From an uncultured Collinsella sp. (GTDB lineage Bacteria > Actinomycetota > Coriobacteriia > Coriobacteriales > Coriobacteriaceae), in contig CABUUK010000017.1 in NCBI GenBank assembly GCA_902494765.1, forward strand, positions 1 through 37,070: 37,070 nucleotides of DNA. The letters run 5' to 3'. Below are positions 14,633-23,623 of the stretch, in pieces. Positions within the stretch are counted from its first letter, which is position 1; each line of letters begins with the position of its first letter. The notes under the pieces are model-generated. The model saw only the letters and a list, made by a program, of their open reading frames with translations. It was not told the origin of the DNA and ran no database searches. Position numbers and translations under genes: made by a program.

Positions 14633-15516
14633 ACGCCGTCGAGTAGGCGTACGGCGAGCGTCTGCGCGTCGCTGGCCGTGAAGGTGCCGTTGTAGCGCGT
14701 CATGCCCGTGAGCTCAATGCGAATGCGAGCCGGCTTCTGTTGCGCGGCGACATTGGCGGTGCGGATGCGCTGGGCCAGGTTGTGGCACTCGGCGAGGGCA
14801 ATCGTGGCGCGTGGCGCGGCGTCGGCGGGCAGCTCGTCGCTTGCGATCTCGAGCACCAGGTCAACGTCGGTTGGGACCTCGGAGTCGCAGAGCATCATGC
14901 CACTGTTGTCGGTCGTTGCCGTGGCAATATTCCACATGCGCGACGCAACACTGCGCGCGATGGGGTCCTCGCCGATAACGGCAATCTGGAAGCGCTCGAG
15001 CACGTTGGCGGCGCGAGCAAAACCGATGCGGGACTCGGCTTCGGTGACCGAGGGCTTGCCCTCCCACACATGGTGCAGGCGGTTGATGTAGGCGTAGGTG
15101 TCCTGGAAGGCCATGCCGTCGGCAAACAGGCCGACATTTTCCTGGAACTGCTGCAGGGCAGCCTCGGTATGCGGACCAAAGTAGCCGTCGTCTTCGCCAC
15201 AGGCAAAGCCCAAAACGTTGAGAGCGCGCTGCAGGGCCTGCACATCGGCGCCATGGAAATTGGGCATGCGCAGATACAGGGTGCGGTCGCCCAGCTTATA
15301 CGAGGCGTCGACCAGGGCGCTCCAACAGGGGATATCGACGGCATGACCGGCAGCAAGGCCGCTGTCGAGCCTGAAGGTGCTGACGGCCTGCTCGGTGGTG
15401 GTGCCAAAGCGCTTGTCGACAACCTCGGTGTCATCGATTGTATAGCCGAGCTGCAGAAGGCGGGACTGGACGTCCTCGACGGCTGCTCCCTGCATGCCCG
15501 TTGTAATAGGTTCCAT
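14611..15516 (-). CDS. Protein with two peptidoglycan-binding-like domains
   Basis: The 301-aa protein begins with two PG_binding_1-type repeats: about residues 5-65 (GMQGAAVEDVQSRLLQLGYTID...FRLDSGL) and about 80-150 (ADVQALQRALNVLGFACGEDDGYFGPHTEAALQQFQ). These domains usually anchor cell-wall enzymes. The remaining half (about 160-301) has alternating alpha/beta character, with VIGEDPIARSVASRMWNIA and DVDLVLEIASDELP, and resembles no hydrolase I can name. There is no signal peptide and no membrane segment, so a secreted role is not supported by the sequence. AAAGGGG precedes the ATG by 8 bases. It lies downstream of a polyprenyl diphosphate synthase on the same strand, with 138 bases between them that may hold a promoter (TTGTCT-18-TAGTAC). 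Confidence 0.7.
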   Translation of the reverse strand: MEPITTGMQGAAVEDVQSRLLQLGYTIDDTEVVDKRFGTTTEQAVSTFRLDSGLAAGHAVDIPCWSALVDASYKLGDRTLYLRMPNFHGADVQALQRALNVLGFACGEDDGYFGPHTEAALQQFQENVGLFADGMAFQDTYAYINRLHHVWEGKPSVTEAESRIGFARAANVLERFQIAVIGEDPIARSVASRMWNIATATTDNSGMMLCDSEVPTDVDLVLEIASDELPADAAPRATIALAECHNLAQRIRTANVAAQQKPARIRIELTGMTRYNGTFTASDAQTLAVRLLDGVCDALAD

Positions 15517-15654
15517 GAACGAACCCCTTTCGGCGTACCATTCGTACTATTTGAGCGTGTGTCGGATAGACAACGCAAAGGGATGCATAAACATGCACTC
15601 AACAGTGTAGCAAGTTGTACCCAAATACGCTGCTGACAGGTTTTATAACCCCCG

Positions 15655-16680
15655 CTAGTTAAGGCGCTCCACAAAGAAATCTGCCATGGAGAGGAACAGT
15701 TCACGTGCATGCGGGTCGAGCGAAACGTCCTCGATGGCCGCTTTGGCCTTGGCGGTCAGGTCGAGCGCATAAGTGTGGGCGTAATCGATAGAGCCGGTCT
15801 CCTGGAAGATCTCCACGGCGCGTGCGAGTTGCGCGGGGTCCTCGGTGCCCGAGGAAAGGATCGCTTCAATCTCGTCGTGATAGCGCTCATCAGACAGGGC
15901 GTGCACGGCAACGAGCGTGCGCTTACCCTCGGTGATGTCGGTGCGGAAGTCCTTGTTGGCGGCCTCCTTGGTGCCGATCAAGTTGAGCAGGTCGTCTTGA
16001 ATTTGGAAGGCAAGGCCCGTGTGCAGGCCAAAGGCGCGCAGCGCCTCAATTTGCTCCTCGCTGCCTCCGCCAATGATGGCTCCGGTGGCAAGCGGCGTGG
16101 CTCCGCTGTAGTACGCGGTCTTGTGCGTCGCCATGTCCAGATAATCGTCGACCGAGATGTCGAAGCGTGCGTCACGGACCCAGCCCAAGTCGAGCGCCTG
16201 GCCCTCGATGGTGCGAACGATCATCTCGGTGAGCTCGTGGAGCACGCGCAGTTTCACGTCGGACTCCAGCGTGGGGTCGTCGAGAACTGTCTTGGTGACC
16301 ATGGTGAGCGCTAGGTCGCCACAATTGATGGCAAGGCCCGTGCCCTCGGTGAGGTGCATGCAGGGCTTGCCGCGGCGCAGCTGTCCGTTGTCGGCGATGT
16401 CGTCGTGGATGAGTGCGCCCGACTGAAAGTGCTCGATGGCCGCCGCGGCGCTGCGGGCGCTCTCAAAGCTGCCGCCTACCGCGGTGGCGGCGAGCATGCA
16501 GATGAGCGGGCGGTGGCGCTTGCCAGCGTTTGCCGTAAATGCCGAGAGCGGGGTATACAGGTAGCGCTCGATATCGGCGGAAGTCGCCTGTCCGTCAAAG
16601 AACGTGGCCAGATAGTCGTTAATCTGGTCAAAGTGCTGGGCTAAAAAGCTGGTAAACGGACTGGACACGGGTTCTCGCAT
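15655..16680 (-). CDS. Polyprenyl (geranylgeranyl/octaprenyl-type) diphosphate synthase
   Basis: This is an all-alpha trans-prenyltransferase that extends allylic diphosphates with isopentenyl diphosphate. The first aspartate motif is D93-D94-x-x-D97 in LIHDDIADN followed by GQLRRGKP, the second is in AFQIQDDLLN, and GKRHRPLICMLA near residue 53 holds the substrate-binding lysine and arginine. The protein is 341 aa, typical of the long-chain members. The product chain length cannot be read from the sequence; quinone side-chain or glycolipid precursor synthesis are both possible. The 115 bases upstream (16681-16795) have no gene, and I see no convincing terminator there for the PTS gene. Confidence 0.85.
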   Translation of the reverse strand: MREPVSSPFTSFLAQHFDQINDYLATFFDGQATSADIERYLYTPLSAFTANAGKRHRPLICMLAATAVGGSFESARSAAAAIEHFQSGALIHDDIADNGQLRRGKPCMHLTEGTGLAINCGDLALTMVTKTVLDDPTLESDVKLRVLHELTEMIVRTIEGQALDLGWVRDARFDISVDDYLDMATHKTAYYSGATPLATGAIIGGGSEEQIEALRAFGLHTGLAFQIQDDLLNLIGTKEAANKDFRTDITEGKRTLVAVHALSDERYHDEIEAILSSGTEDPAQLARAVEIFQETGSIDYAHTYALDLTAKAKAAIEDVSLDPHARELFLSMADFFVERLN

Positions 16681-16795
16681 TCTTCGATAGGTTGCATCGT
16701 TGCATTATGCAGACAACATATTGCCACATTAGGGCGTCGAGCGCGGCGGTTGAAGACGATTGGTCCATGCGGCCGCAAGTGCGGTAGGGGCTTGG

Positions 16796-19246
16796 CTAGA
16801 TAAGCCCAAAGTGTTCGAGCGCGGTGACGACGCCGTCGTGGTCGATGCTGTCGGTGACATAGTCGGCCTTTTCCTTGAGGAAGTCCGGTGCGTTGCCCAT
16901 GGCGATACCGACATCGACGGCGTTCATCAGCGAGACGTCATTGCTGGCGTCGCCGATGCCGTACACGGTTCCGCGGTGGGGATCGAGGGCGTCGAGTACA
17001 GACTGGATGCCCCCGCGCTTCGTGCATTCGCGGGGCGAGATTTCGGTTACCTCGAGTTCGAGCTCGTTAAAGCACAGCAGCGGCTCAAGTGCCTTATCTT
17101 GAGCGATGTGGTTGGCGAGCGATGTAGACATCAAGATCTTGTAGACACTGTAATGTTGCAGCTGCGTGACTGCGTCGCCCAGGGTGCGCGCGTATCCGGG
17201 AGCATCGGGGGCATCGGCACTCATGCGCACGACGCCGTTGAGGCCCTCAAAGCGGATGACCTCGCCCGATTGCTCAAGGTAGGGGGCAAGACGCTGCAGC
17301 ATACTGGGCGTCATCGACAGATCGCGAATTGCGTGTCCGTCGATCTCGGCGTAACCGCCCGCAAGACAGACGATGCCGGTCCAGGGCAGCTCAAGAAGTT
17401 TGGGGTGGATGCAGCTGAGGGTGCGTCCTGTGCAGATAAAGGCCATGTTGCCGTTTGCAACGAAATCGCGGATGGCCTGCGAGACCGCCTCGTTGGGATA
17501 AGGGGACAGGTCACGCTCGCTCTCGGGAAGCTCTTGTGCCACTCGAGGGTCTTGCCAGGCGAGCGTTCCGTCGATATCGAAGAAGCAGATATCGCCGCGC
17601 TTATGGGCTGCGCTGGCGGCAGGGGAGGCCGAGGTGGTGGGCACAAATCCCGGCTCGAGGCCCATGATCTGGTCAAAATGCTCTTTAACGCGGGGAACGG
17701 AGATGCCGATGATCACCTGGGCGGTCTTGCCCGTAATGATGAGGCCCTTGGCGCCCACCGCGACAAACGACGCGTTATCTGCAACGATGGAAGGGTCTGC
17801 GACCTCGACGCGCAGGCGCGTGGCGCAGTTGGTTGCGCCCACGATATTGCCAACGCCACCTAAAAGCTGAATTACCCGCTCAGCGAGGACGTGATCTTGA
17901 TCGGATCGACTATTGACCTCGTCATTGGGAGATTGCTCTTTGGCAAAGTCGCTTCCCGTTAAACAATCGATTGCCGCGCGATTGGCGACATGATTCTCGC
18001 GGCCCGGCGTCTTAAGGTCATAGACCAAGATGAGTGCTCGAAAACTAACAAAAAAGATGAGGCTAAAGGCAAGGCCGATACCGAGCGCCAAAAGATAGGC
18101 ACCGGCATGCGTGCGCATGAGCGGAATAAAGTTGAAGGCTGCCATCTCCATGAGGCCGCCCGAGAAGATGCCGACGATGCCAAAGAGATTCATGGCTGTG
18201 GCAAGGCAAGACGATAAGACGGCGTAGAGCAAAAAGAGCCCGGGGTGGGTGAACATAAAGAGAAACTCGAGTGGCTCGGTAACGCCGCAAACCACCGAGG
18301 CGATGATGGCGGGAGCAAGGATGACCCTGAGGCCGGCGCGGCGCTCGGATTTTGCGGTGGAGTAGAACGCAGCTGCGATGGCAGGAAGGCCAAAGACTTT
18401 GACCCAGCCGGTGGCGGTAAAACCGGCCCACGGCGCAAGCTCATTAAGGGGGCGCGTGCTATGGGAGAGGATGGGGAGCAAACTGCTCCACGTGGCGTAG
18501 ATGCCGTCGTTAATGACCAGGTTGTCGTAGTAGATCGGCATGTAGAGCAGGTGGTGCAGGCCAAAGGGCTCGAGTGCTCGTTCTAAAAAGACAAAGATGC
18601 CCACGCCAAAGGGACCGACGCCTGCAAGCGCGTGACGCAGCGTATCGGTCACAGCGTATACGAAGGGCACGATGGCGGCCGAGATGGCGGCAAGGGCAAA
18701 CACGGCAAAAAAGCTGATGAGGTAGACCAGCGAGGAGCCCGAGAAGGTGCCGAGCCAATCGGGAACCTTGGCATCGTAGAAGCGGTCATGGATGGTGACG
18801 ACGGTTGCCGATACCGCCAGCGGGCCGATAATGCCGGTGTCGAGCGTCTTGATGCCGTCGATGACGGTGATACCGCTGGCGGTGGTCAAAGATGACGGGT
18901 ACTCAAGTCCAAGGTTGTCTCCGCTCAGCTTAATGATCTCGCTCAAAAAGAAGCAGTAGGCAAAATAGGCGACGAGAGCCTCGAGGCAGCAACGAGCCGG
19001 TTGTTTTTGGGCAAGACCGATGGGCAGCGCTACGGCAAAAAGGAGCGGGAGGCGTTTAAAGACCGTCCACGAGCCGCGCTGGATGATGGTCCAAAAAACG
19101 TACCAAGGGGTTCCGTATACGGCGAGATCGCCGACGATGTCCGCAGTCGTTGCGAGAGCGGAGACGCCGACCATGAGGCCCGATATAGAAAACAGCATGG
19201 CGGGCGCGAACATTGCCCCGCCAAAGCGTTGGATTTTTTGCAGCAT
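16796..19246 (-). CDS. PTS EIIC-EIIB permease (MalX/glucose-type) fused to a Cof-like HAD phosphatase
   Basis: Residues 1 to about 415 are a multi-pass EIIC sugar permease of the glucose/maltose class (HHLLYMPIYYDN, GVTEPLEFLFMF). About 450-530 is an EIIB domain with phosphocysteine C474 in VGATNCATRLRVEV. About 550-816 is a HAD hydrolase: D557-I-D559-GT (motif I), FICTGRT (motif II), and GIGDASNDVSLMNAVDVGIAMGN (motif IV). The first two parts import and phosphorylate a sugar; the third would remove phosphate from a phosphosugar or related compound. There is no EIIA domain. GGAAGG precedes the ATG. It is transcribed divergently from a GntR regulator, and a GTTTAAAC-type site lies 42 bases upstream. 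An alpha-glucoside such as maltose is the likeliest substrate given the nearby malQ, glgP and sugar ABC genes. Confidence 0.88.
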   Translation of the reverse strand: MLQKIQRFGGAMFAPAMLFSISGLMVGVSALATTADIVGDLAVYGTPWYVFWTIIQRGSWTVFKRLPLLFAVALPIGLAQKQPARCCLEALVAYFAYCFFLSEIIKLSGDNLGLEYPSSLTTASGITVIDGIKTLDTGIIGPLAVSATVVTIHDRFYDAKVPDWLGTFSGSSLVYLISFFAVFALAAISAAIVPFVYAVTDTLRHALAGVGPFGVGIFVFLERALEPFGLHHLLYMPIYYDNLVINDGIYATWSSLLPILSHSTRPLNELAPWAGFTATGWVKVFGLPAIAAAFYSTAKSERRAGLRVILAPAIIASVVCGVTEPLEFLFMFTHPGLFLLYAVLSSCLATAMNLFGIVGIFSGGLMEMAAFNFIPLMRTHAGAYLLALGIGLAFSLIFFVSFRALILVYDLKTPGRENHVANRAAIDCLTGSDFAKEQSPNDEVNSRSDQDHVLAERVIQLLGGVGNIVGATNCATRLRVEVADPSIVADNASFVAVGAKGLIITGKTAQVIIGISVPRVKEHFDQIMGLEPGFVPTTSASPAASAAHKRGDICFFDIDGTLAWQDPRVAQELPESERDLSPYPNEAVSQAIRDFVANGNMAFICTGRTLSCIHPKLLELPWTGIVCLAGGYAEIDGHAIRDLSMTPSMLQRLAPYLEQSGEVIRFEGLNGVVRMSADAPDAPGYARTLGDAVTQLQHYSVYKILMSTSLANHIAQDKALEPLLCFNELELEVTEISPRECTKRGGIQSVLDALDPHRGTVYGIGDASNDVSLMNAVDVGIAMGNAPDFLKEKADYVTDSIDHDGVVTALEHFGLI

Positions 19247-19287
19247 GTTCTGCCTTCCGAATATCGAGGCGCGTTGCGCGTGGGGAA

Positions 19288-19299
19288 ACGTTTAAACAA
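19288..19299. promoter_or_regulatory. Putative GntR operator upstream of the PTS-HAD gene
   Basis: ACGTTTAAACAA matches 10 of 12 bases of the TTGTTTAAACAA pattern seen at four other sites here. It lies 42 bases upstream of the PTS start codon. Confidence 0.5.
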
Positions 19300-19409
19300 T
19301 GGATTCATTGTAGAGGACCAGACGATTGTCGTACCGGCAGTTTTGAGCGAAACCGATTTGGGCATGACAGAAACCGTCAACGGTTAAATCCTGTCGCTTT
19401 ACCGATATT

Positions 19410-19440
19410 CGGTTTAAACAACTTTAAGAAATGCTATCGT
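19410..19440 (+). promoter_or_regulatory. Putative operator and promoter of the GntR regulator gene
   Basis: CGGTTTAAACAA (19410-19421) overlaps a possible -35 TTTAAA (19413-19418), with -10 TATCGT (19435-19440) 16 bp downstream. The ABC operon promoter has the same arrangement, ending in the same TATCGT. This suggests the regulator controls its own gene. Confidence 0.5.
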
Positions 19441-19475
19441 GCCTAGCCGGAAATGAATAATGTAGAGGTGAAACA

Positions 19476-20195
19476 ATGCCAAAAGCGATATACGAAGGAA
19501 TCTACCGAGAAATACGCTCGCGCATCATTAATGGGACCTATGCGTTTCAGGAGATGCTGCCAACCGAAGCCGAGCTGACCGCGGAGTTCGGATGCACTCG
19601 CAATACCGTCCGTCGCGCCTTGGGTATGCTGGCCGACGGGATGTTTGTGCAGCCCATACACGGCAAGGGCGTGCGCGTTATTTGGCTTAAGGGCGAAACC
19701 GACATGTTGGGCGCACTCGAAGAGGTTGAGTCGTTTGGCGAGTTTGCAAAGCGCAACAATGCCGTTGCATCGACGGACGTTAAGTCTTTTGAACATCTGG
19801 TCTGCACCGAGCAACTCTCTCGTCACCTGGGCTTTAAGGTGGGCGAGGAGTTGATTCGCGTGGTGCGCGTCCGTAGCCTTAACGGTAGCGCTCGCCAGGT
19901 GGACCACGGCTATTTTCTGGAGTCGATCGCCAAAGGCCTGACGCCCGAGATCGCTGCAAAGTCAATTTACGACTATCTGGAGCACAAACGCGGCGTCAAA
20001 GTGATGGCGAGTCGCCGTACGGTGAGCGTCGAGCTTGCCAACGATGAGGACTGCAGCTACTTGGACCTTGGCAAATACAACTGTGTCGCCGTCATGGAGA
20101 GCCAGTCATACACCTCGGATGGCATTTTGTTCGAGGTTACGCACGCCCGTACGCATCCTGAGATCTTCCACTACCGCGTCAACTCCAAGCGATAG
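19476..20195 (+). CDS. GntR family (HutC/TreR-like) transcriptional regulator
   Basis: The N-terminal winged helix (residues about 4-70) contains EMLPTEAELTAEFGCTRNTVRRALGMLADGMFVQPIHGKGVRV, and the C-terminal part (about 80-239) is a UTRA effector-binding domain. The closest style is the trehalose repressor TreR, which senses a phosphosugar. Length is 239 aa. AGAGGTG precedes the ATG. The gene is divergent from the PTS-HAD gene and upstream of a sugar ABC operon, and similar palindromic sites lie before all three. It is therefore the likely local repressor, with a PTS-generated sugar phosphate as a reasonable but unproven inducer. Confidence 0.88.
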   Translation: MPKAIYEGIYREIRSRIINGTYAFQEMLPTEAELTAEFGCTRNTVRRALGMLADGMFVQPIHGKGVRVIWLKGETDMLGALEEVESFGEFAKRNNAVASTDVKSFEHLVCTEQLSRHLGFKVGEELIRVVRVRSLNGSARQVDHGYFLESIAKGLTPEIAAKSIYDYLEHKRGVKVMASRRTVSVELANDEDCSYLDLGKYNCVAVMESQSYTSDGILFEVTHARTHPEIFHYRVNSKR

Positions 20196-20233
20196 CCGGC
20201 TAGCTCGCAGCCTGACGAGACTCATGCCCTCAA

Positions 20234-20288
20234 AGAGAAAACGCCCGGTCAAACCGACGATGCATCGGCTTGACCGGGCGTTTTCTCT
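20234..20288. terminator. Long terminator hairpin after the GntR gene
   Basis: AGAGAAAACGCCCGGTCAA pairs perfectly with TTGACCGGGCGTTTTCTCT (19 bp), and CCGA/TCGG pairs within the loop. A-rich and T-rich segments inside the arms make it work as a terminator in either direction. Confidence 0.85.
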
Positions 20289-20306
20289 GCATTCGATAAC
20301 AAATAA

Positions 20307-20318
20307 TTGTTTATACAA
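20307..20318. promoter_or_regulatory. Putative operator 1 of the sugar ABC operon
   Basis: TTGTTTATACAA is a TTGT-N4-ACAA site very similar to the TTGTATATACAA type known for TreR-like GntR repressors. It lies 75 bases upstream of operator 2. Confidence 0.5.
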
Positions 20319-20381
20319 AACTTGTCAAGTATCAAGTTGAAATTACCGTTCACCGAAGTTTTTCTACCGCTCTAGTAATAC

Positions 20382-20413
20382 TTGTTCAAACAACTAGCCA
20401 AATAGCGTATCGT
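20382..20413 (+). promoter_or_regulatory. Putative operator 2 and promoter of the sugar ABC operon
   Basis: TTGTTCAAACAA (20382-20393) overlaps the -35 candidate TTCAAA (20385-20390). TATCGT (20408-20413) lies 17 bp downstream. The overlap would let a bound repressor block polymerase. A short GGCGGCA-N5-TGCCGCC hairpin (20460-20478) precedes the ribosome-binding site. Confidence 0.5.
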
Positions 20414-20501
20414 ACAAATCAGCAAAAGGGGCAAAGTCCCCGAGCCAATCTCCGAAGGCGGCGGCAAAGGGTGCCGCCACGGTGTGAAAGGGTGGATTGT
20501 A

Positions 20502-21818
20502 ATGAAGAACGAAATGAGCAGAAGGCAGTTCCTGGGCTTTGCTGGTTCCGCGGCTGCGGTTCTTGGTCTGGGTCTCGTGGGCTGCGGCGGTTCTGCTGGC
20601 TCCGGCTCCTCTGCTTCTGGTGACGCTGCCGAGGTCTACTTCCTCCAATTCAAGCCCGAGGTCGACAAGGAGTGGAAGGAGATCGCCAAGGCCTATAAGA
20701 AGGAGAAGGGCGTCGAGGTCAAGATCGTGACCGCCGCCTCCAACACCTACGAGGAGAAGCTCAAGTCCGAGATGTCCAAGAGCTCCGCTCCGACCCTGTT
20801 CCAGGTCAACGGCCCCACCGGTCTTAAGAACTGGAAGGATTACTGCGCCGACCTGTCCGATACCAAGCTCCGCGGTGAGCTCATTGACGACTCCCTGGCT
20901 CTGCAGTCCGACGGCAAGGATCTGGGTATCGACTGGGTCCAGGAGAGCTACGGCATTATCTACAACAAGCAGCTGCTCGAGAAGGCTGGCTACAAGGCCG
21001 AGGACATCAACTCCTTCGACAAGCTGAAGGCTTGTGCCGACGACATCCAGGCCCGCAAGGACGAGCTTGGTGTTGAGGGTGCCTTCACTTCCGCCGGCAT
21101 GGATGACTCCTCCAGCTGGCGCTACACCACCCACCTTGCCAACCTCCCGCTCTACTACGAGTTCGAGAAGGAGCACAACCAGGAGGACGACGAGATCAAG
21201 GGCGAGTATCTCGACAACTTCAAGCAGATTTTCGACCTGTACATCACCGACTCCACCTGCGATCCTTCGCAGCTTGCCTCCAAGACCGGCGACGACGCCA
21301 CCAACGAGTTCGCAACCGGCAAGGCCGTCTTCTATCAGAACGGTTCTTGGGCCTACGCTGACCTCACCAAGGCCGGCATGACCGACGATCAGATTGGCAT
21401 GATGCCCATCTACATTGGTGTCGACGGCGAGGAGAACCAGGGCCTGTGCTCCGGCGGCGAGAACTACTGGTGCGTCAGCTCCCAGGCTTCCGAGGATGCC
21501 CAGAAGGCAACCGAGGACTTCATGTATTGGTGCGTTACTTCTGACACCGCCACCAGCATCATCGCTGACAAGATGGGTCTGACTGCCCCGTTCAAGAGCG
21601 CTAAGGAGACCACCAACGTCTTCTCGCAGCAGGCCGTTGCCATGGCCAAGGACGGCAAGAAGACCGTCGCTTGGGACTTCGTCTACATTCCCTCCGAGGA
21701 GTGGAAGAAGAACCTCAAGCAGGCTCTGATTGCCTATGCTGCCGACAACAGCAAGTGGGACGGCGTCAAGAACGCCTTCGTCGATGGCTGGAAGACCGAG
21801 AAGGCTGCTTCCGAGTAA
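20502..21818 (+). CDS. ABC transporter sugar-binding lipoprotein (Tat-exported)
   Basis: This is a family 1 extracellular solute-binding protein that would capture a sugar outside the cell for import by the following permeases. The signal peptide has a twin-arginine motif (SRRQFLGFAG) and a lipobox LVGC with the lipidated cysteine at C28, followed by a Gly/Ser-rich tether. The mature part has the usual two-lobe composition (TLFQVNGPTGLKNWKDY, GIIYNKQLLEKAGY, TGKAVFYQNGSWAYAD). ATG 20502 is chosen because AAAGGGTGG precedes it; a GTG at 20484 lies before that site. The protein is 438 aa. Codon use is strongly optimised (many C-ending codons), suggesting high expression. A maltodextrin ligand is inferred from neighbours only. 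Confidence 0.9.
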   Translation: MKNEMSRRQFLGFAGSAAAVLGLGLVGCGGSAGSGSSASGDAAEVYFLQFKPEVDKEWKEIAKAYKKEKGVEVKIVTAASNTYEEKLKSEMSKSSAPTLFQVNGPTGLKNWKDYCADLSDTKLRGELIDDSLALQSDGKDLGIDWVQESYGIIYNKQLLEKAGYKAEDINSFDKLKACADDIQARKDELGVEGAFTSAGMDDSSSWRYTTHLANLPLYYEFEKEHNQEDDEIKGEYLDNFKQIFDLYITDSTCDPSQLASKTGDDATNEFATGKAVFYQNGSWAYADLTKAGMTDDQIGMMPIYIGVDGEENQGLCSGGENYWCVSSQASEDAQKATEDFMYWCVTSDTATSIIADKMGLTAPFKSAKETTNVFSQQAVAMAKDGKKTVAWDFVYIPSEEWKKNLKQALIAYAADNSKWDGVKNAFVDGWKTEKAASE

Positions 21819-21849
21819 GCAGTTGCTGCCCAAGCTATCTGATTAGCGA

Positions 21850-21885
21850 CAGGGGGCGGGCAGACGTTGGTTTGCCCGCCCCCTG
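21850..21885 (+). other. Strong intercistronic hairpin without T-run
   Basis: CAGGGGGCGGGCA and TGCCCGCCCCCTG form a perfect 13-bp stem between the binding-protein and first permease genes. Lack of a T-run argues against a full terminator. Such hairpins often protect the upstream message so that the binding protein is made in excess over the membrane parts. Confidence 0.7.
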
Positions 21886-21905
21886 CATATTGAAAGGACC
21901 CTTCT

Positions 21906-22760
21906 ATGGGCAAAGCACTCAAGCGCTGGTGGCCGCTCTTTATGCTGCCCACGTGTCTGGCGTTTATGATCGGGTTCGTGATCCCCTTTATCCAGGGTTT
22001 CTATCTCTCGTTCTGCCAGTTTATTACCATCAACAACACGCACTTTGTCGGTATCGAGAACTACGTGCGCGCACTGTCCGATCCGCAGTTTGCCACGTCG
22101 TTCTTCTTTACCGTGGCGTTTGCCTTCCTGTCGACGGTGCTCATCAACGTGATCGCCCTCGCCATCGCGCAGGCGCTCACCCGCAAAGCGCTCAAGGGCA
22201 CCAACATCTTCCGTACGATCTTCTTTATGCCTAACCTGATCGGCGGCATCGTGCTGGGCTACATCTGGCAGATTCTGATCAACTGCCTGCTCTCCAACGT
22301 GGGCGCCCAGCTCATCGCTCTTAACTCTGCTGCTGGCTTCTGGGGCCTTATCATCCTGACCCTGTGGCAGCAGGTCGGCTACATGATGATCATCTACATC
22401 GCTGGTCTGCAGTCCATTCCGTCCGACTACATCGAGGCCGCCAAGGTCGACGGCGCTACGGCATGGCAGACGTTTTGGAAGGTTAAGATCCCTAACCTGA
22501 TGCCGACCATCACCATCTGCCTGTTCCTGTCCATCACCAACGGCTTTAAGCTGTTCGACCAGAACCTCGCCCTCACCGGCGGCGCCCCCGCGCACTCCAC
22601 CGAGATGCTCGCCCTGAACATCTACAACACGTTCTATTCGCGTGCCGGTATCGCATGGCAGGGCATTGGTCAGGCCAAGGCGGTTATCTTCTGCATCCTG
22701 GTCGTGGCCATCTCCATGATCCAGCTTAAGGCCACGAGGTCCAAGGAGGTGCAGCAGTAA
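21906..22760 (+). CDS. ABC sugar transporter permease (MalF/UgpA-like)
   Basis: This 284-aa inner permease has about six hydrophobic segments and the cytoplasmic EAA loop EAAKVDGATAWQTFWKVKIPNL, which docks on the ATPase. GAAAGGACC precedes the ATG. It ends on the first base of the next permease's start codon (overlap at 22760), so the two are translated together and probably form a heterodimer. Confidence 0.92.
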   Translation: MGKALKRWWPLFMLPTCLAFMIGFVIPFIQGFYLSFCQFITINNTHFVGIENYVRALSDPQFATSFFFTVAFAFLSTVLINVIALAIAQALTRKALKGTNIFRTIFFMPNLIGGIVLGYIWQILINCLLSNVGAQLIALNSAAGFWGLIILTLWQQVGYMMIIYIAGLQSIPSDYIEAAKVDGATAWQTFWKVKIPNLMPTITICLFLSITNGFKLFDQNLALTGGAPAHSTEMLALNIYNTFYSRAGIAWQGIGQAKAVIFCILVVAISMIQLKATRSKEVQQ

Positions 22761-23599
22761 TGAAACGCGATAAGGTTATCAACCGCGCGCTCTCGATTTT
22801 CTTTACGATCCTGTCGCTCGCGTGGATCTACCCCGTGTTCATGATTGCGCTTAATTCTTTTAAGAAAGCGACCGCAATCAGCACCACCACGGCATTCGAT
22901 CTGCTCACGCCCGAGACGTTCAACGGCCTCGCAAACTACATGCACGCCCTTAACGAGCAGGGCTTTGCCTCGGCATTTATGTACTCGCTCATCATCACGG
23001 TCACGTCGGTCGTGCTGATCTTGGTGTGCTGCTCCATGTGCGCTTGGTACGTGGTTCGTGTCAACAACAAGATCTCGAACTTCTTCTATTACCTGTTCGT
23101 GTTCTCGATGGTCGTGCCGTTCCAGATGCTCATGTTCACGCTGTCCAATTTGGCGGACCGCATCGGCTTTAACACGCCGTTCAACATCTGCTTTATCTAT
23201 CTGGGCTTTGGCGCGGGCCTGGCGGTCTTTATGTTCGCCGGTTTTGTAAAGAACATCCCGCTCGAGATCGAGGAGGCGGCCATGATTGATGGCTGCAACC
23301 CGGTCCAGGTGTTCTTTAAGATCGTCCTTCCCATCATGAAGCCCACCTATCTTTCGGTCGGCATCCTCGAGACCATGTGGGTCTGGAACGACTATCTGCT
23401 GCCCTACCTTACGCTCGACTCCACCAAGTACAAGACCATTCCTATCTTGATCCAGTACTTCCGCGGCGGCTACGGCCACGTCGAGCTCGGCCCCATGATG
23501 GCCTGCATCATGATGGTCGTTATCCCCATCGTTATCATGTACATCCTCTGTCAGAAGTACATCATCGACGGCGTGGTGGCAGGTGCCGTCAAGGGCTGA
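22760..23599 (+). CDS. ABC sugar transporter permease (MalG/UgpE-like)
   Basis: This is the second permease of the importer, 279 aa, with the EAA loop EEAAMIDGCNPVQVFFKIVLPIMKP and a C-terminus in the typical IIDGVVAGAVKG form. Its first base is the last base of the upstream stop codon, indicating coupled translation. A GC-rich hairpin and the ATPase gene follow. Confidence 0.92.
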   Translation: MKRDKVINRALSIFFTILSLAWIYPVFMIALNSFKKATAISTTTAFDLLTPETFNGLANYMHALNEQGFASAFMYSLIITVTSVVLILVCCSMCAWYVVRVNNKISNFFYYLFVFSMVVPFQMLMFTLSNLADRIGFNTPFNICFIYLGFGAGLAVFMFAGFVKNIPLEIEEAAMIDGCNPVQVFFKIVLPIMKPTYLSVGILETMWVWNDYLLPYLTLDSTKYKTIPILIQYFRGGYGHVELGPMMACIMMVVIPIVIMYILCQKYIIDGVVAGAVKG

Positions 23600-23623
23600 T
23601 GCCGTAACTGTTTTGCAAGTTTC

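Noticed and set aside
20394..21833. Long - strand frame opposite the sugar-binding lipoprotein gene
   Set aside because: The + strand gene has signal peptide, lipobox and operon context; the antisense frame is Leu/Val/Gly-rich with no motif.
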